Source of the DNA: Thermoplasmatota archaeon
GTDB taxonomy: Archaea > Thermoplasmatota > E2 > DHVEG-1
Reading direction: 5' to 3'
Length of the DNA: 44,151 nucleotides
Assembly (NCBI GenBank): GCA_030601705.1
Contig: JAUWBM010000011.1
Location: forward strand, 1 to 44,151
Translations under genes and position numbers: made by a program
The notes under the pieces: generated by a model
Databases searched by the model: none
Seen by the model: the letters and a program-made list of their open reading frames with translations, nothing else
What the model was told of the DNA's origin: nothing
In this document: positions 17,501 through 25,329 of the stretch, piece after piece
Numbering within the stretch: the first letter of the stretch is position 1
How the letters are laid out: each line of letters opens with the position of its first letter

Positions 17501-18670
17501 TTATATCCCCGCCTCTTTTTTCAGCAGTTTTGCTTTGTCTGTTTTCTCCCAAGTAAAATCAGGGTCATCTCTGCCAAAGTGACCGTAAGCTGCAGTCTTC
17601 TTAAATATGGGTCTCCTTAGATCAAGTACTTTGATAATATCACTTGGTTTGATCGGGAAAAACTCTCGTATGAGTGTTTCAATCTTATCCAGGGGGATTT
17701 TATTGGTTCCAAAACAATCGATATTAATTGAGACTGGATCAGATACTCCAATTGCATAGGCGAACTGAATTTCACATTTGTCTGCAATTCCTGATGCAAC
17801 AATGTTTTTTGCAATATGGCGTGTAACATATGCTGCGCTTCTATCTACCTTAGTCGGATCTTTACCAGAAAATGCTCCACCGCCATGTCTTCCAATGCCA
17901 CCGTAGGTATCTACAATAATCTTTCTACCGGTAAGTCCTGCATCTGCATATGGTCCACCTCGAATAAAGGCACCTGTTGGGTTTACAAGAAATGTCGTAT
18001 CTTTATCAATCCACTCTTTACAAATTGGTTTAATAATTTTTTCAATGATGTCTTTTTTTATCCTTTCATGAGCTACCCCACTGTCATGTTGTGTTGATAC
18101 AACAATTGCATCGGCTCGTAATGGCTTACCATTTTTATCATATTCAATGGAAACCTGTGATTTCCCGTCAGGCCTCAGATATGAAATACTACCATTTTTT
18201 CTCACTTCTGAAAGTTTTTTTGCAAGTTTGTGAGCAAGTGAAATAGGCAAAGGCATCAATTCTTTAGTCTCGTTGCAGGCATATCCATACATCATTCCCT
18301 GATCGCCAGCTCCTTGCTCCCTATGTAAACCTTTACCCTCGGAAACCCCTTGAGATATGTCTGGACTTTGCTCTGTAATTTGGACCCACACCGAGCAGGT
18401 TTCCCATTCAATACCATATTCTGATCTGGTGTAACCTATTCCTTTTATAGTATCTCTAACAACACGCGGAATGTCAACGTATGCATCTGTAGTCATTTCT
18501 CCAAAAACCATTACTCCTCCGTTTTTTGTACCGGTTTCGACTGCGACCCTAGAATATTTATCTTGTCTTAATGCCTCATCAAGAATAGCATCTGATATAA
18601 GGTCGCACATCTTGTCAGGGTGCCCTTCGGTTACCGATTCCGAGCTTATGATGATTTTTCTTTTTACCAT
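17501..18670 (-). CDS. metK: S-adenosylmethionine synthetase, bacterial/eukaryotic type
   Basis: A 389-aa MetK with all hallmark motifs: [23 protein letters not shown] at the N terminus (quoted in part), [16 protein letters not shown] for [12 protein letters not shown], the [22 protein letters not shown] block, and [19 protein letters not shown] (the P-loop-like motif). It makes S-adenosylmethionine from methionine and ATP, feeding the radical SAM enzymes in this window. Most archaea carry a divergent archaeal MAT (COG1812); this is clearly the bacterial-type sequence, so it came by lateral transfer at some point. The start [12 protein letters not shown] follows an AT-rich upstream region. 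Confidence 0.95.
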   Translation of the reverse strand: MVKRKIIISSESVTEGHPDKMCDLISDAILDEALRQDKYSRVAVETGTKNGGVMVFGEMTTDAYVDIPRVVRDTIKGIGYTRSEYGIEWETCSVWVQITEQSPDISQGVSEGKGLHREQGAGDQGMMYGYACNETKELMPLPISLAHKLAKKLSEVRKNGSISYLRPDGKSQVSIEYDKNGKPLRADAIVVSTQHDSGVAHERIKKDIIEKIIKPICKEWIDKDTTFLVNPTGAFIRGGPYADAGLTGRKIIVDTYGGIGRHGGGAFSGKDPTKVDRSAAYVTRHIAKNIVASGIADKCEIQFAYAIGVSDPVSINIDCFGTNKIPLDKIETLIREFFPIKPSDIIKVLDLRRPIFKKTAAYGHFGRDDPDFTWEKTDKAKLLKKEAGI

Positions 18671-18787
18671 AATATCACCAAATTAATTGTCTCCCACGTT
18701 ATGAGAAATTTGGAAACTTAAACTTACTTATTAACTTTATTAAAAAAGAAAAAATATTAGTTTAAAAAATAAAAATAGAGTTTAGTA

Positions 18788-19189
18788 TCAGTCTATCTTT
18801 CTAGTGACCCAAACGTCTTCTTCTAATATGTCGTATATGTCTTCATCAGACACATTTTTCGGTTGTTTTTTATCGATGAGATAATTTCTAATGCCGTTCT
18901 CTTCTCTTGAGTATCTTGTGATAGTATCTTTTTTTAGCCGCCAGTAGTGTGTTCGCCATTCTCTTCCATCGTATAGTGTCGTTTCTTCTCTTTCAGTTGT
19001 AAGCATTCCTTCTTCTTCTAAGATGTAAAACAGCTGTCTATCTTCTGGGTCTAGTACATTGTCGATAACACGATCGTCAAATCCAAAAATATCCATTATA
19101 AATCCCGCATCTCTCCGTGCTTCTTCTATATTTATGCCCACTCTATTTGCGATAGCCTTCGATAAATCACCAAGTGTTATAATACTCAT
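18788..19189 (-). CDS. DUF6015-like archaeal protein
   Basis: A 133-aa acidic, cytosolic protein with the conserved core FGFDDRVIDNVLDPEDRQLF, then EEEGMLTTEREETTLYDGRE and WRTHYWRLKK. I associate this pattern with the DUF6015 family of Thermoplasmatota; its function is unknown. The arrangement resembles a small winged-helix protein, with an N-terminal helical region (LSKAIANRVGINIEEA) and a wing-like WRTHYW strand. The gap to metK (18671-18787) is T-rich on the transcribed strand and probably ends this transcript. The promoter probably lies at the TATATATAA near 19258-19266. Confidence 0.7.
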   Translation of the reverse strand: MSIITLGDLSKAIANRVGINIEEARRDAGFIMDIFGFDDRVIDNVLDPEDRQLFYILEEEGMLTTEREETTLYDGREWRTHYWRLKKDTITRYSREENGIRNYLIDKKQPKNVSDEDIYDILEEDVWVTRKID

Positions 19190-19408
19190 AAAATTCCGTT
19201 CCTTTTATCTCTCTTAATCCTTCTTCAATTTTTTTTGTATATTATGGGCACGAACTAGTATATATAATTTTCTATAAAATACTCATTCTTCGTTTTATTT
19301 TGGGTAAATTACTACAAAAATTGGGAATTTTCTTATATTTCACTAAGCTTTTAAAAATTATAAATATAATCGTGTATTTATAGAATTTATTTTAATAGTA
19401 TAAAAAAA

Positions 19409-19416
19409 TTTATATA
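19409..19416 (+). promoter_or_regulatory. TATA box for a candidate small RNA
   Basis: TTTATATA, preceded by an A7 run that could act as BRE. A start about 25-30 nt downstream would fall at about 19436-19442, exactly where the closing stem of the candidate RNA begins. Confidence 0.5.
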
Positions 19417-19440
19417 CTCTTGCTCCTTACACGCTCTTAA

Positions 19441-19501
19441 GAATGGGGGAGTCAAGAAACTTTTTTACATCTCTCCTCACCACCTTCGATCTTCCCCATT
19501 C
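19441..19501 (+). ncRNA. Candidate structured small RNA
   Basis: An 11-bp closing stem, GAATGGGGGAG (19441-19451) with CTTCCCCATTC (19491-19501), has one G-U pair and encloses about 39 nt. It starts at the position predicted from the TATA box at 19409-19416. The internal part has no C/D or H/ACA box motif that I can see. The stretch also contains a 26-codon ORF from ATG 19443 that would be leaderless, but its sequence does not look like a protein. It lies between the 3' end of the HD gene (opposite strand) and the promoter of the DUF6015 gene, in a 326-nt gap that is otherwise AT-rich and empty. Confidence 0.45.
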
Positions 19502-19515
19502 TCTCCTTATAACTT

Positions 19516-20772
19516 CTAATTAAAGAGTATCTCCTTAGCTTTTTTTGATACAGCCTCCCTGTATTTCTCATCGGTTATAATCATAACAATCCAATCAGGG
19601 GTAATCCGCGATCTAATAGCTTTAGCTACTGGAGTAAAATCATCCAGCTTTTTAACCTTGTTTCTATCAATAACAGATATATCCGTTTTGTTTATCCTTG
19701 GTTCCGCTCTAAGTAGCTCAAGACGTGGCATATCTATTATTAAATGCCCTTTTGGTATATCAAAAGCATTTTCCAACTCCCGTTCCTTCCGCCGTCTTAT
19801 GTTCACATCCTCTAAATCCTTAATTACGTTCATATCCTGTTCATCTAATTCATAAAGTGAAGCTGAATAAGCTTGTTTAAAGAGCATCCTGTATTTTAAG
19901 CGAGTAATAATTTCGTGTTGAAAATCTCCCATTTTCTTTAGTTTGTTTATTATTTCTGTATCTGTCATTCTAAAGAATTCGAATGGCTCGAGATCGGTTA
20001 ACTCTTCAAGTGCTTTTGAAAGCATAAGCTCAGCAATTCTAACAGTTTTATGAAAATAGACAGAAGAATACATGAGACCCCGCGCCATCAATATATTTTC
20101 AACTACACTTACGCCTTTTCGTTTGATAGTTAAATTATTGTCATGAATAATAAGCGTCTGCAGTAATCGCTCGATATCTATCATGCCGTAGGCTACACCA
20201 GTATAATATGCATCACGGATAAGATAATCTAGTTGATCTGCATCAATGGCGCTATTCAAGATTTGACTCAGGTACGATTTTCGATAGGTTTTCCCCCGTA
20301 TGATTTTAACAATCGCCTCTTTATCCATGTTGTTTTTGTCAAGGATCTGATTCACACTTTGAGATCGTATAAATTTTTTTTCATCTGATTCAAATATCTC
20401 GTATTCTCCTAGTATAAGCTGCTCTGTTAAATCTACATGGTCCACGCCAAACTTCTCCAGTAGAATAAATTCAAGGGTATGGGAAAAAGGGCCATGACCT
20501 ATATCATGTAGCAAGGCAGCACATGTTACAATGTCTTTCTCATCGTTTTCTAAATTTAGTATTTCTGATATCTGGGAAGCTATTTTATACGTACCAAGAG
20601 AGTGTTCGAGTCGTGTGTGATGTGCACCTGGGAAAACCAAATGGGCAAAACCAAGCTGTTTGATGTTATACAGACGTTGTATCTCTGGGGTTTCCAATAG
20701 ATTAACAAAATAACCTTTAATTTGTATATTTCCATGGATTGGATCTCTTACTACTTTATAACTATCTGCCAT
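19516..20772 (-). CDS. HD-domain phosphohydrolase (COG1078, dNTPase/SAMHD1-like)
   Basis: A 418-aa protein from ATG 20772. An upstream TTG at 20832 would add an unlikely hydrophobic leader, while ATG 20772 gives the standard MADSYKVVRDPIHGNI start. The metal-binding HD signature is present: HHTRLEHSLGTYKIA, ALLHDIGHGPFSHTLE, and the distal Asp in NSAIDADQLDYLIRD. Members hydrolyse dNTPs to nucleoside and triphosphate or act on related nucleotides. The protein is cytosolic. It is divergent from the glutaredoxin-like gene; the 138 nt between holds both promoters. Confidence 0.88.
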   Translation of the reverse strand: MADSYKVVRDPIHGNIQIKGYFVNLLETPEIQRLYNIKQLGFAHLVFPGAHHTRLEHSLGTYKIASQISEILNLENDEKDIVTCAALLHDIGHGPFSHTLEFILLEKFGVDHVDLTEQLILGEYEIFESDEKKFIRSQSVNQILDKNNMDKEAIVKIIRGKTYRKSYLSQILNSAIDADQLDYLIRDAYYTGVAYGMIDIERLLQTLIIHDNNLTIKRKGVSVVENILMARGLMYSSVYFHKTVRIAELMLSKALEELTDLEPFEFFRMTDTEIINKLKKMGDFQHEIITRLKYRMLFKQAYSASLYELDEQDMNVIKDLEDVNIRRRKERELENAFDIPKGHLIIDMPRLELLRAEPRINKTDISVIDRNKVKKLDDFTPVAKAIRSRITPDWIVMIITDEKYREAVSKKAKEILFN

Positions 20773-20910
20773 CTTGTCTTTATGATAATATAAGAAAATG
20801 ATTGATATAGTTTTTTTAAATGTTAACATCAATCATAAGTAAATTATAAAAAAAACTAGGCAATTAAGTATCTCAGTCAGACATCATAGTCGAGGTAACT
20901 TTTAGTTGAG

Positions 20911-21177
20911 ATGATAGAGATGAACAAAGCAATATTATTTTCACTTGAAAATTGTGTGAAATGCAGTCAGACAAAAGGACTTTTAGTAGATAGGGATGAT
21001 GTAGAAGTAGTAACATTTCCTCATGACATCAATGAATGGAGTGATGAAAATCACGAACTTGCAAAATCTCACGATGTTTTTGATGATTTACAAAAAACAG
21101 CACCTATATTGTGGCTAGATGGTGAAAAAAAGATAGGATATCTACGAATTAGAAAGTGGTTGCAAGATAATAAATAG
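20911..21177 (+). CDS. Glutaredoxin-like small thiol-redox protein
   Basis: An 88-aa thioredoxin-fold protein. The first strand AILFSLENCVKCSQTKGLL has the redox pair Cys15-Val-Lys-Cys18, and the cis-proline strand is in TAPILWLDGEKKIGY. No signal peptide is present, so it is cytosolic. The start could be ATG 20911 or ATG 20920. It ends directly against the convergent TrmB-like regulator (stops adjacent at 21177/21178). With the thioredoxin on the other side of that regulator it forms the start of the thiol-redox cluster. The electron donor is unknown; no thioredoxin reductase is in the window. Confidence 0.75.
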   Translation: MIEMNKAILFSLENCVKCSQTKGLLVDRDDVEVVTFPHDINEWSDENHELAKSHDVFDDLQKTAPILWLDGEKKIGYLRIRKWLQDNK

Positions 21178-21537
21178 TCAACCCATCTCTTTTTCAAAGT
21201 CCTTCAGGGTGTTCTTCATAAGTTTGTACCAATCGTCAATACATGATTCTATTTCTTTTCTCACTTGTTTTGGATCATTACACGAATAGGTGTGATAATA
21301 TCCGCCCGTTTCAATTGTTCTTGTTTTTTTAGTGCATAATTTACACGATGTTAATCTCTGTAGGGATCGATATATTGTACTCCGTTCCTTGCTCATTTTT
21401 TTTGCTAAAATATCTGCTCTTGATTCCTTCATTTCTTTGAGTTTTTTGTAGACATCTAAATCTAATTTATTAAGTTCAAAAACGCTTTGTATAACATCTC
21501 TACAGCATATGCTTTCATGTAATCGAATGAATTTCAT
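21178..21537 (-). CDS. TrmB-like winged-helix regulator
   Basis: A 119-aa DNA-binding protein with a TrmB/MarR-type winged helix: LNKLDLDVYKKLKEM, SRADILAKKMSKERSTIYRSLQRL as helix-turn-helix, then a wing with YYHTYSCNDP. It lacks the sugar-binding domain of full TrmB. Five cysteines (CC in the N terminus, CKLC after the recognition helix, one in the wing and one near the C terminus) make redox or metal sensing plausible; this is inference. It is divergent from the thioredoxin gene, with only 92 nt between the starts, so it is the natural candidate regulator of the redox operon. Confidence 0.75.
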   Translation of the reverse strand: MKFIRLHESICCRDVIQSVFELNKLDLDVYKKLKEMKESRADILAKKMSKERSTIYRSLQRLTSCKLCTKKTRTIETGGYYHTYSCNDPKQVRKEIESCIDDWYKLMKNTLKDFEKEMG

Positions 21538-21629
21538 TGATACACTGTGTATTATATTGCCAGCTTATAATGGTTGTGTATGTTTTTTGCACAAACATTA
21601 TATACTACGATTACTATTATCTAAAAATC

Positions 21630-22037
21630 ATGGATGAATTAGAAGAAATAAAAAAGAGAAAACTAGAACAGTTAAAAAAACAGTATATGAACGGAGGTAA
21701 AAATATGGAAGGAAATTTGCCAAACACACCACTTGAAATAACAGATGCAGATGTAGAAGACAATATAAAAAAATATGAAACCATTGTAATAGACTGTTGG
21801 GCACCATGGTGCGGTCCTTGTAGAATGGTTCACCCTATTATTGAAGAACTTGCAAAAGAGATGCAGGGAAAAATCGTTTTTGGAAAACTAAACGTTGATG
21901 AAAATCCGATGACATCAGCCAAGCACCAAATAATGAGTATACCTACCTTGTTGATATTTAAGAATGGAACTCTTGTCGATAGATTGGTAGGCGCGATGCC
22001 TAAGGAGATGTTGAAACAGCAGCTTGAGAAATATTGA
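21630..22037 (+). CDS. Thioredoxin
   Basis: A 135-aa cytosolic thioredoxin with the classical active site WCGPC (Cys61, Cys64), FGKLNVDENP and the cis-proline SIPTLLIFKNG. It has a charged N-terminal helix (MDELEEIKKRKLEQLKKQY) before the fold, as I recall for other Thermoplasma-group thioredoxins. The ATG at 21630 is chosen because a TATATA box near 21600-21605 sits about 28 nt upstream; the longer upstream reading is not a plausible protein. The next gene starts 37 nt after the stop, so it heads the operon of exported redox proteins. It would be the cytosolic reductant of the cluster. Confidence 0.92.
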   Translation: MDELEEIKKRKLEQLKKQYMNGGKNMEGNLPNTPLEITDADVEDNIKKYETIVIDCWAPWCGPCRMVHPIIEELAKEMQGKIVFGKLNVDENPMTSAKHQIMSIPTLLIFKNGTLVDRLVGAMPKEMLKQQLEKY

Positions 22038-22074
22038 GAAAATCGTTTCATGTGTAATTGAGTATAAGGTGATT

Positions 22075-22599
22075 ATGGTAAGAAAAATTGGTATGCTTTC
22101 ATTGATCACTTCGATCATCATTGTTCCTCTCCTCCTCTCTGGTTGTACGGAAACTTCTGATGATATTGGGGAGGACTTTGTGTTTACAACAATCGATGGC
22201 CAAGAAAAACATCTCAGTGATTTTTATGGGAAAATCATCGTGCTTGATTTAATGGGTGTAAATTGTCAGCCATGTTGGTATCAATTAATTGCGCTTAAAC
22301 AGATTTCAGAAAATTATTCTAGTGATGTTGTAATAATCTCTATCGATGTGTGGGTACCTGGAGAAACAGCTGAAGACGTTCGTTGGTTAATTGATCATTT
22401 CCAACAAGAATATAATATTGAGTTAGACTGGACATTTGGTATTGACGATGCTGATGGAAGTATCGGCAATAAATATAACCCAACGGGTAGTGTTCCAACG
22501 CTATATATATTCGATCAAAATGGAAATATTTATTATTCAGATACGGGTTACATGGACTATTCAACATTATCTGCTAAAATAAATGGATTGTTGGAATAA
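22075..22599 (+). CDS. TlpA/ResA-like thioredoxin-fold lipoprotein
   Basis: A 174-aa exported protein. A basic N terminus and hydrophobic core lead to a lipobox-type LLLSGC (Cys24), so it is probably lipid-anchored facing outside. The body is a TlpA/ResA/peroxiredoxin-like thioredoxin fold: DFVFTTIDGQEKHLSDF, the redox motif CQPC (Cys64, Cys67), WVPGETAEDV and GSVPTLYIFDQNG. Such proteins reduce or oxidise protein thiols outside the cell or in cytochrome maturation. The start is ATG 22075; an upstream in-frame start at 22024 would overlap the thioredoxin gene. It is the second gene of the redox operon. Confidence 0.88.
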   Translation: MVRKIGMLSLITSIIIVPLLLSGCTETSDDIGEDFVFTTIDGQEKHLSDFYGKIIVLDLMGVNCQPCWYQLIALKQISENYSSDVVIISIDVWVPGETAEDVRWLIDHFQQEYNIELDWTFGIDDADGSIGNKYNPTGSVPTLYIFDQNGNIYYSDTGYMDYSTLSAKINGLLE

Positions 22600-22627
22600 A
22601 AATATAAAACGTAGGAGGCATAAGTGT

Positions 22628-23182
22628 ATGAAGAAGACTTTGAAAAACGCTTTAGTAATAATGCTAGTAACTGGACTTTGTTTATCTCTTGTGGGAATAG
22701 CAACTGCAGATGAACCAACTGTTGGGGAGATTAATGTTTCTCCAGTTGATCCACCTCGTCAATCGGACGTAACATTTACTGTTGATGTCACAGGGGTTAG
22801 TATAGAAGAAGTATCGTTGGTTGTAATGGAATGTGTTGAAGAGGGCGGAACTGAAATTTGTCATCCTGGTGAAAACGTAAGTATGGCTATTATCACTGGT
22901 GATACCTGGGAGGTTACAAAAACATTGAGCTACGATGATACCACAATAGGGCATTGCTGGCTAGTAGTTAAAGACAATGGAACCTGGTATAGCTATCAAA
23001 ACGATAATTCTACATGGACGAATTTTACCGTGGTGCCTGGCGGAGATGGTAATGGAGACAATGGAGATGGCACAAATGGAGGCGATAACGGCACAAATGG
23101 AACACCAGGCTTTGAACTTGTACTACTAGTAAGTTCTATAGTACTTGCGTTATTTATATATGAGAAAAAGAGAATTAAATGA
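22628..23182 (+). CDS. Exported protein with PGF-CTERM-like anchor
   Basis: A 184-aa protein. A signal peptide (KKTLKNALVIMLVTGLCLSL) is followed by an Ig-like beta-sandwich of about 110 aa that contains three cysteines, then a Gly/Asp/Asn linker. The C terminus has TPGFELVLLVSSIVLALF followed by basic residues. PGF plus a helix plus a basic tail is the pattern of the archaeosortase-processed PGF-CTERM signal, which would move the protein to a lipid anchor. A strong GGAGG lies 10 nt before ATG 22628. It overlaps the next gene by 4 nt, tying it to the membrane ferredoxin; the cysteines may be the substrate side of the relay. Confidence 0.75.
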   Translation: MKKTLKNALVIMLVTGLCLSLVGIATADEPTVGEINVSPVDPPRQSDVTFTVDVTGVSIEEVSLVVMECVEEGGTEICHPGENVSMAIITGDTWEVTKTLSYDDTTIGHCWLVVKDNGTWYSYQNDNSTWTNFTVVPGGDGNGDNGDGTNGGDNGTNGTPGFELVLLVSSIVLALFIYEKKRIK

Positions 23183-24012
23183 ACCTGAGATTTAAGAGAT
23201 TAATTTCCCAGGTTATCTTCTTTCTTTCAACTAATTTAGGGTTTAGACTGGAGGGAGTTTTTCCAGGATTAAAAACAGGTTTTTGTTATCCTTTTTTTTA
23301 TTGTCATGCTTGCCCCGCTGCTACCTCTGCATGCCCTTTAAGATCTATTGAGATCGGAGTATATCGTGGTAACTTCAATTGGAAGTTTATACTCTATCCC
23401 ATTTTGATTATTGGTTTTGTCGGCGTCATTTCTGGTCGAGCTGTATGTGGTTGGGCATGTCCTATCGGACTTTTGCAGCGTGCTACAGGAAAAGTCGCAA
23501 TAAAACTAAAAAAGAAGTATCCTTTTGTGAAAAAACTTGGTCAATATAGAATAGAACCATACCTACGATACATAAAATATGTTGCTTTCATTGGTTTAGT
23601 AGTGGTGACTCCGATTTTGATAGGCTTTATGTTTACTGATATATGCCCAATAGGATATCTTGTTGGAACCATTCCTATTTCAATTCTCAATCCTGGGGAA
23701 TTCACTCCAAATGAGTTCTTCTACATAGCAATGGGTGTCTTCATACTTTTCCTTATATTGATTTTCACTGTTGAACGTGGTTGGTGTCGGTATTTCTGTC
23801 CAATTGGTGCAATGCTGGCTCCATTTAACAAGATAAGTATATTACACGTCTCTGTTGATAAAGAGGAGTGCGTTCATTGCAATATCTGTTCAAATGAGGC
23901 ATGTCCTATGGGTATAGATGTTCCAAATATGGAAAGAGATCCAGAATGTATATTATGTGGAAAATGCATAGAGGCTTGTCCAAGAAATGTAATTAAATTT
24001 GAGAGGACATAA
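23179..24012 (+). CDS. NapH/MauN-type membrane 4Fe-4S protein
   Basis: A 277-aa polytopic protein with about four or five helices. Cysteine motifs are spread along it: C36...CHAC (42, 45)...C52 near the N terminus, CGWACP (90, 94), C156, CRYFCP (203, 207). Two C-terminal ferredoxin motifs follow (231, 234, 237, 242 and 257, 260, 263, 267). This is the NapH/RdxA/NosR-like layout, which passes electrons across or along the membrane. No nitrate or nitrous-oxide genes are near; the neighbours are thioredoxin-fold proteins, so a role in supplying electrons to exported thiols is inferred. It overlaps its upstream neighbour by 4 nt. Confidence 0.85.
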   Translation: MNLRFKRLISQVIFFLSTNLGFRLEGVFPGLKTGFCYPFFYCHACPAATSACPLRSIEIGVYRGNFNWKFILYPILIIGFVGVISGRAVCGWACPIGLLQRATGKVAIKLKKKYPFVKKLGQYRIEPYLRYIKYVAFIGLVVVTPILIGFMFTDICPIGYLVGTIPISILNPGEFTPNEFFYIAMGVFILFLILIFTVERGWCRYFCPIGAMLAPFNKISILHVSVDKEECVHCNICSNEACPMGIDVPNMERDPECILCGKCIEACPRNVIKFERT

Positions 24013-24015
24013 ACT

Positions 24016-24678
24016 ATGCAAAAGATGTTGGTCGCTCAAGTAGCTTTGCTGGTCTTGATTGCTGTTGGGTTTGGGGAGTTGGTTTTTGAATTTAGTGTAT
24101 ACGAGGAATTGACTTCCGATTTTGGTGTATATGATGATATTCATGACGCAATAGTTTCTACATTATGTCTAAGCTGCATTAAACTAGATCCAGTGTCACG
24201 TCTTGATTTCGTATTTGAAACAGCAAATGGGGAAGATCACCCTGAGTTCGTATTGGAGAATTTAACAAAAGGTCCGTTGTTTATTGAATACAGAAGTGAC
24301 GTATGTAAAGCATGTGACGACATGGCGCCCATAATAAAAGATATTTTCAAACTATCTTTTGAAAAAGAAGAAACTTTGTATGAATTAGTTAACTATAATG
24401 GATCAGATGTACATTTCTACCATATAAACCTTGATCATGCCTCAAAAATACAGTGGGACTCATGGCCAATATATGATAAAGATCATATAAAGGGTGTTCC
24501 CATGTTTGTGGTCATCACCGTTAAATACAACCGAGGTATCATCGAGCCATGTTATACAGCAGCATATGGAACCCTTGGTCTTGACACGGATGAGGAACGA
24601 AGAAACTTAATAACAGATATGATCGATGATGGGATCGGGCTCCATGAAGATAACCATGCAGGATATAAATATCCTTAA
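24016..24678 (+). CDS. Membrane-anchored protein with two CxxC motifs, thioredoxin-like
   Basis: A 220-aa protein with one N-terminal hydrophobic helix that is not clearly cleaved. Outside it has CLSC (Cys51, Cys54) and then, in a thioredoxin-like domain, FIEYRSDVCKACDDMAP (Cys97, Cys100) and a cis-proline-like KGVPMFVV strand. The order strand-CxxC-helix...strand-VPMF supports the fold. The extra CLSC pair beside the membrane could take electrons from the NapH-like protein 3 nt upstream and hand them to the second pair. I do not recognise a named family. It is the last gene of the operon, followed by a convergent small gene. Confidence 0.7.
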   Translation: MQKMLVAQVALLVLIAVGFGELVFEFSVYEELTSDFGVYDDIHDAIVSTLCLSCIKLDPVSRLDFVFETANGEDHPEFVLENLTKGPLFIEYRSDVCKACDDMAPIIKDIFKLSFEKEETLYELVNYNGSDVHFYHINLDHASKIQWDSWPIYDKDHIKGVPMFVVITVKYNRGIIEPCYTAAYGTLGLDTDEERRNLITDMIDDGIGLHEDNHAGYKYP

Positions 24679-24728
24679 ACTTTCAAAAATGTTACAATAA
24701 AAAAAGATGGAAAGGTAAATCCCTTCCT

Positions 24729-24893
24729 TTAGATTTCGTTGTTTTTTATTTTTTCTTTCAATATATTGAATTGCTCTGGTGTTAGTGTACAAATGTTATC
24801 TTTCTCACCAATTATTACTTTATCATCTTGTACATCAACAGCAGGGCACTTGCTGGGAATACAAAAATCCCCAATACATAAAACTACTTTCAT
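24729..24893 (-). CDS. 54-aa cysteine-containing protein, unknown
   Basis: A small ORF starting MKVVLCIGDFCIPSKCPAV and ending LKEKIKNNEI. Cys6, Cys11 and Cys16 lie in the first 16 residues and a fourth at 35. The helix TPEQFNILKEKIKNN suggests a real folded peptide. GACGG upstream of the ATG may be a ribosome site, and a TATAAA-like stretch lies about 20 nt upstream. It is convergent with the redox operon and could be a small metal-binding partner of it, but that is inference. No known family recognised. Confidence 0.55.
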   Translation of the reverse strand: MKVVLCIGDFCIPSKCPAVDVQDDKVIIGEKDNICTLTPEQFNILKEKIKNNEI

Positions 24894-25329
24894 TTTATTA
24901 CCGTCCCGTTTTATAGATACTGATTAATATATTATTAATTTTTTACTTAAATAGTTTTTGGTATAATTGCACGCGTTTTTTCAATTCTATAGTAATTTCC
25001 AAATATTATAGAAATGTACTCAATGATTTAAACCAATATTTCGTAAGGGTGCGAAACGTTGGCATGAACACGATTAAGATTTTTTAAAAAGTGAAAACCC
25101 ATCTAGCACAATCTTAAAAATATCACAAATCATGTATTGTTACTAATAATTATCGTGCCAAATGAATGTGTGTGGGGAGGCTGCTTCATTTCTAATTGCT
25201 CTATGCTTTTTAACCGTATCAATAATTTAGTGTACGGTTATTTCAGAATCTAAAGAAGATCCATCATGGTATAGGTTCATAGCATCATTGGTACAACTAT
25301 GAATCCATGGTTTAACTTCTAAATTTTCC
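24894..25329. other. 436-nt gap with two hairpins
   Basis: No protein-like ORF was found. Two clear inverted repeats lie close together: AACCGTA (25212-25218) with TACGGTT (25233-25239), and TTCATAG (25276-25282) with CTATGAA (25297-25303). The second is flanked by CATGG/CCATG (25265-25269 and 25305-25309). They sit just beyond the 3' end of the minus-strand adenylating-enzyme gene, so they may shape its 3' end or belong to a separate RNA. Confidence 0.35.

Noticed and set aside
19443-19523. A 26-codon leaderless ORF at the small-RNA candidate
   Set aside because: Composition is unlike a protein and the stem-loop explains the sequence better; it is still kept as the alternative.
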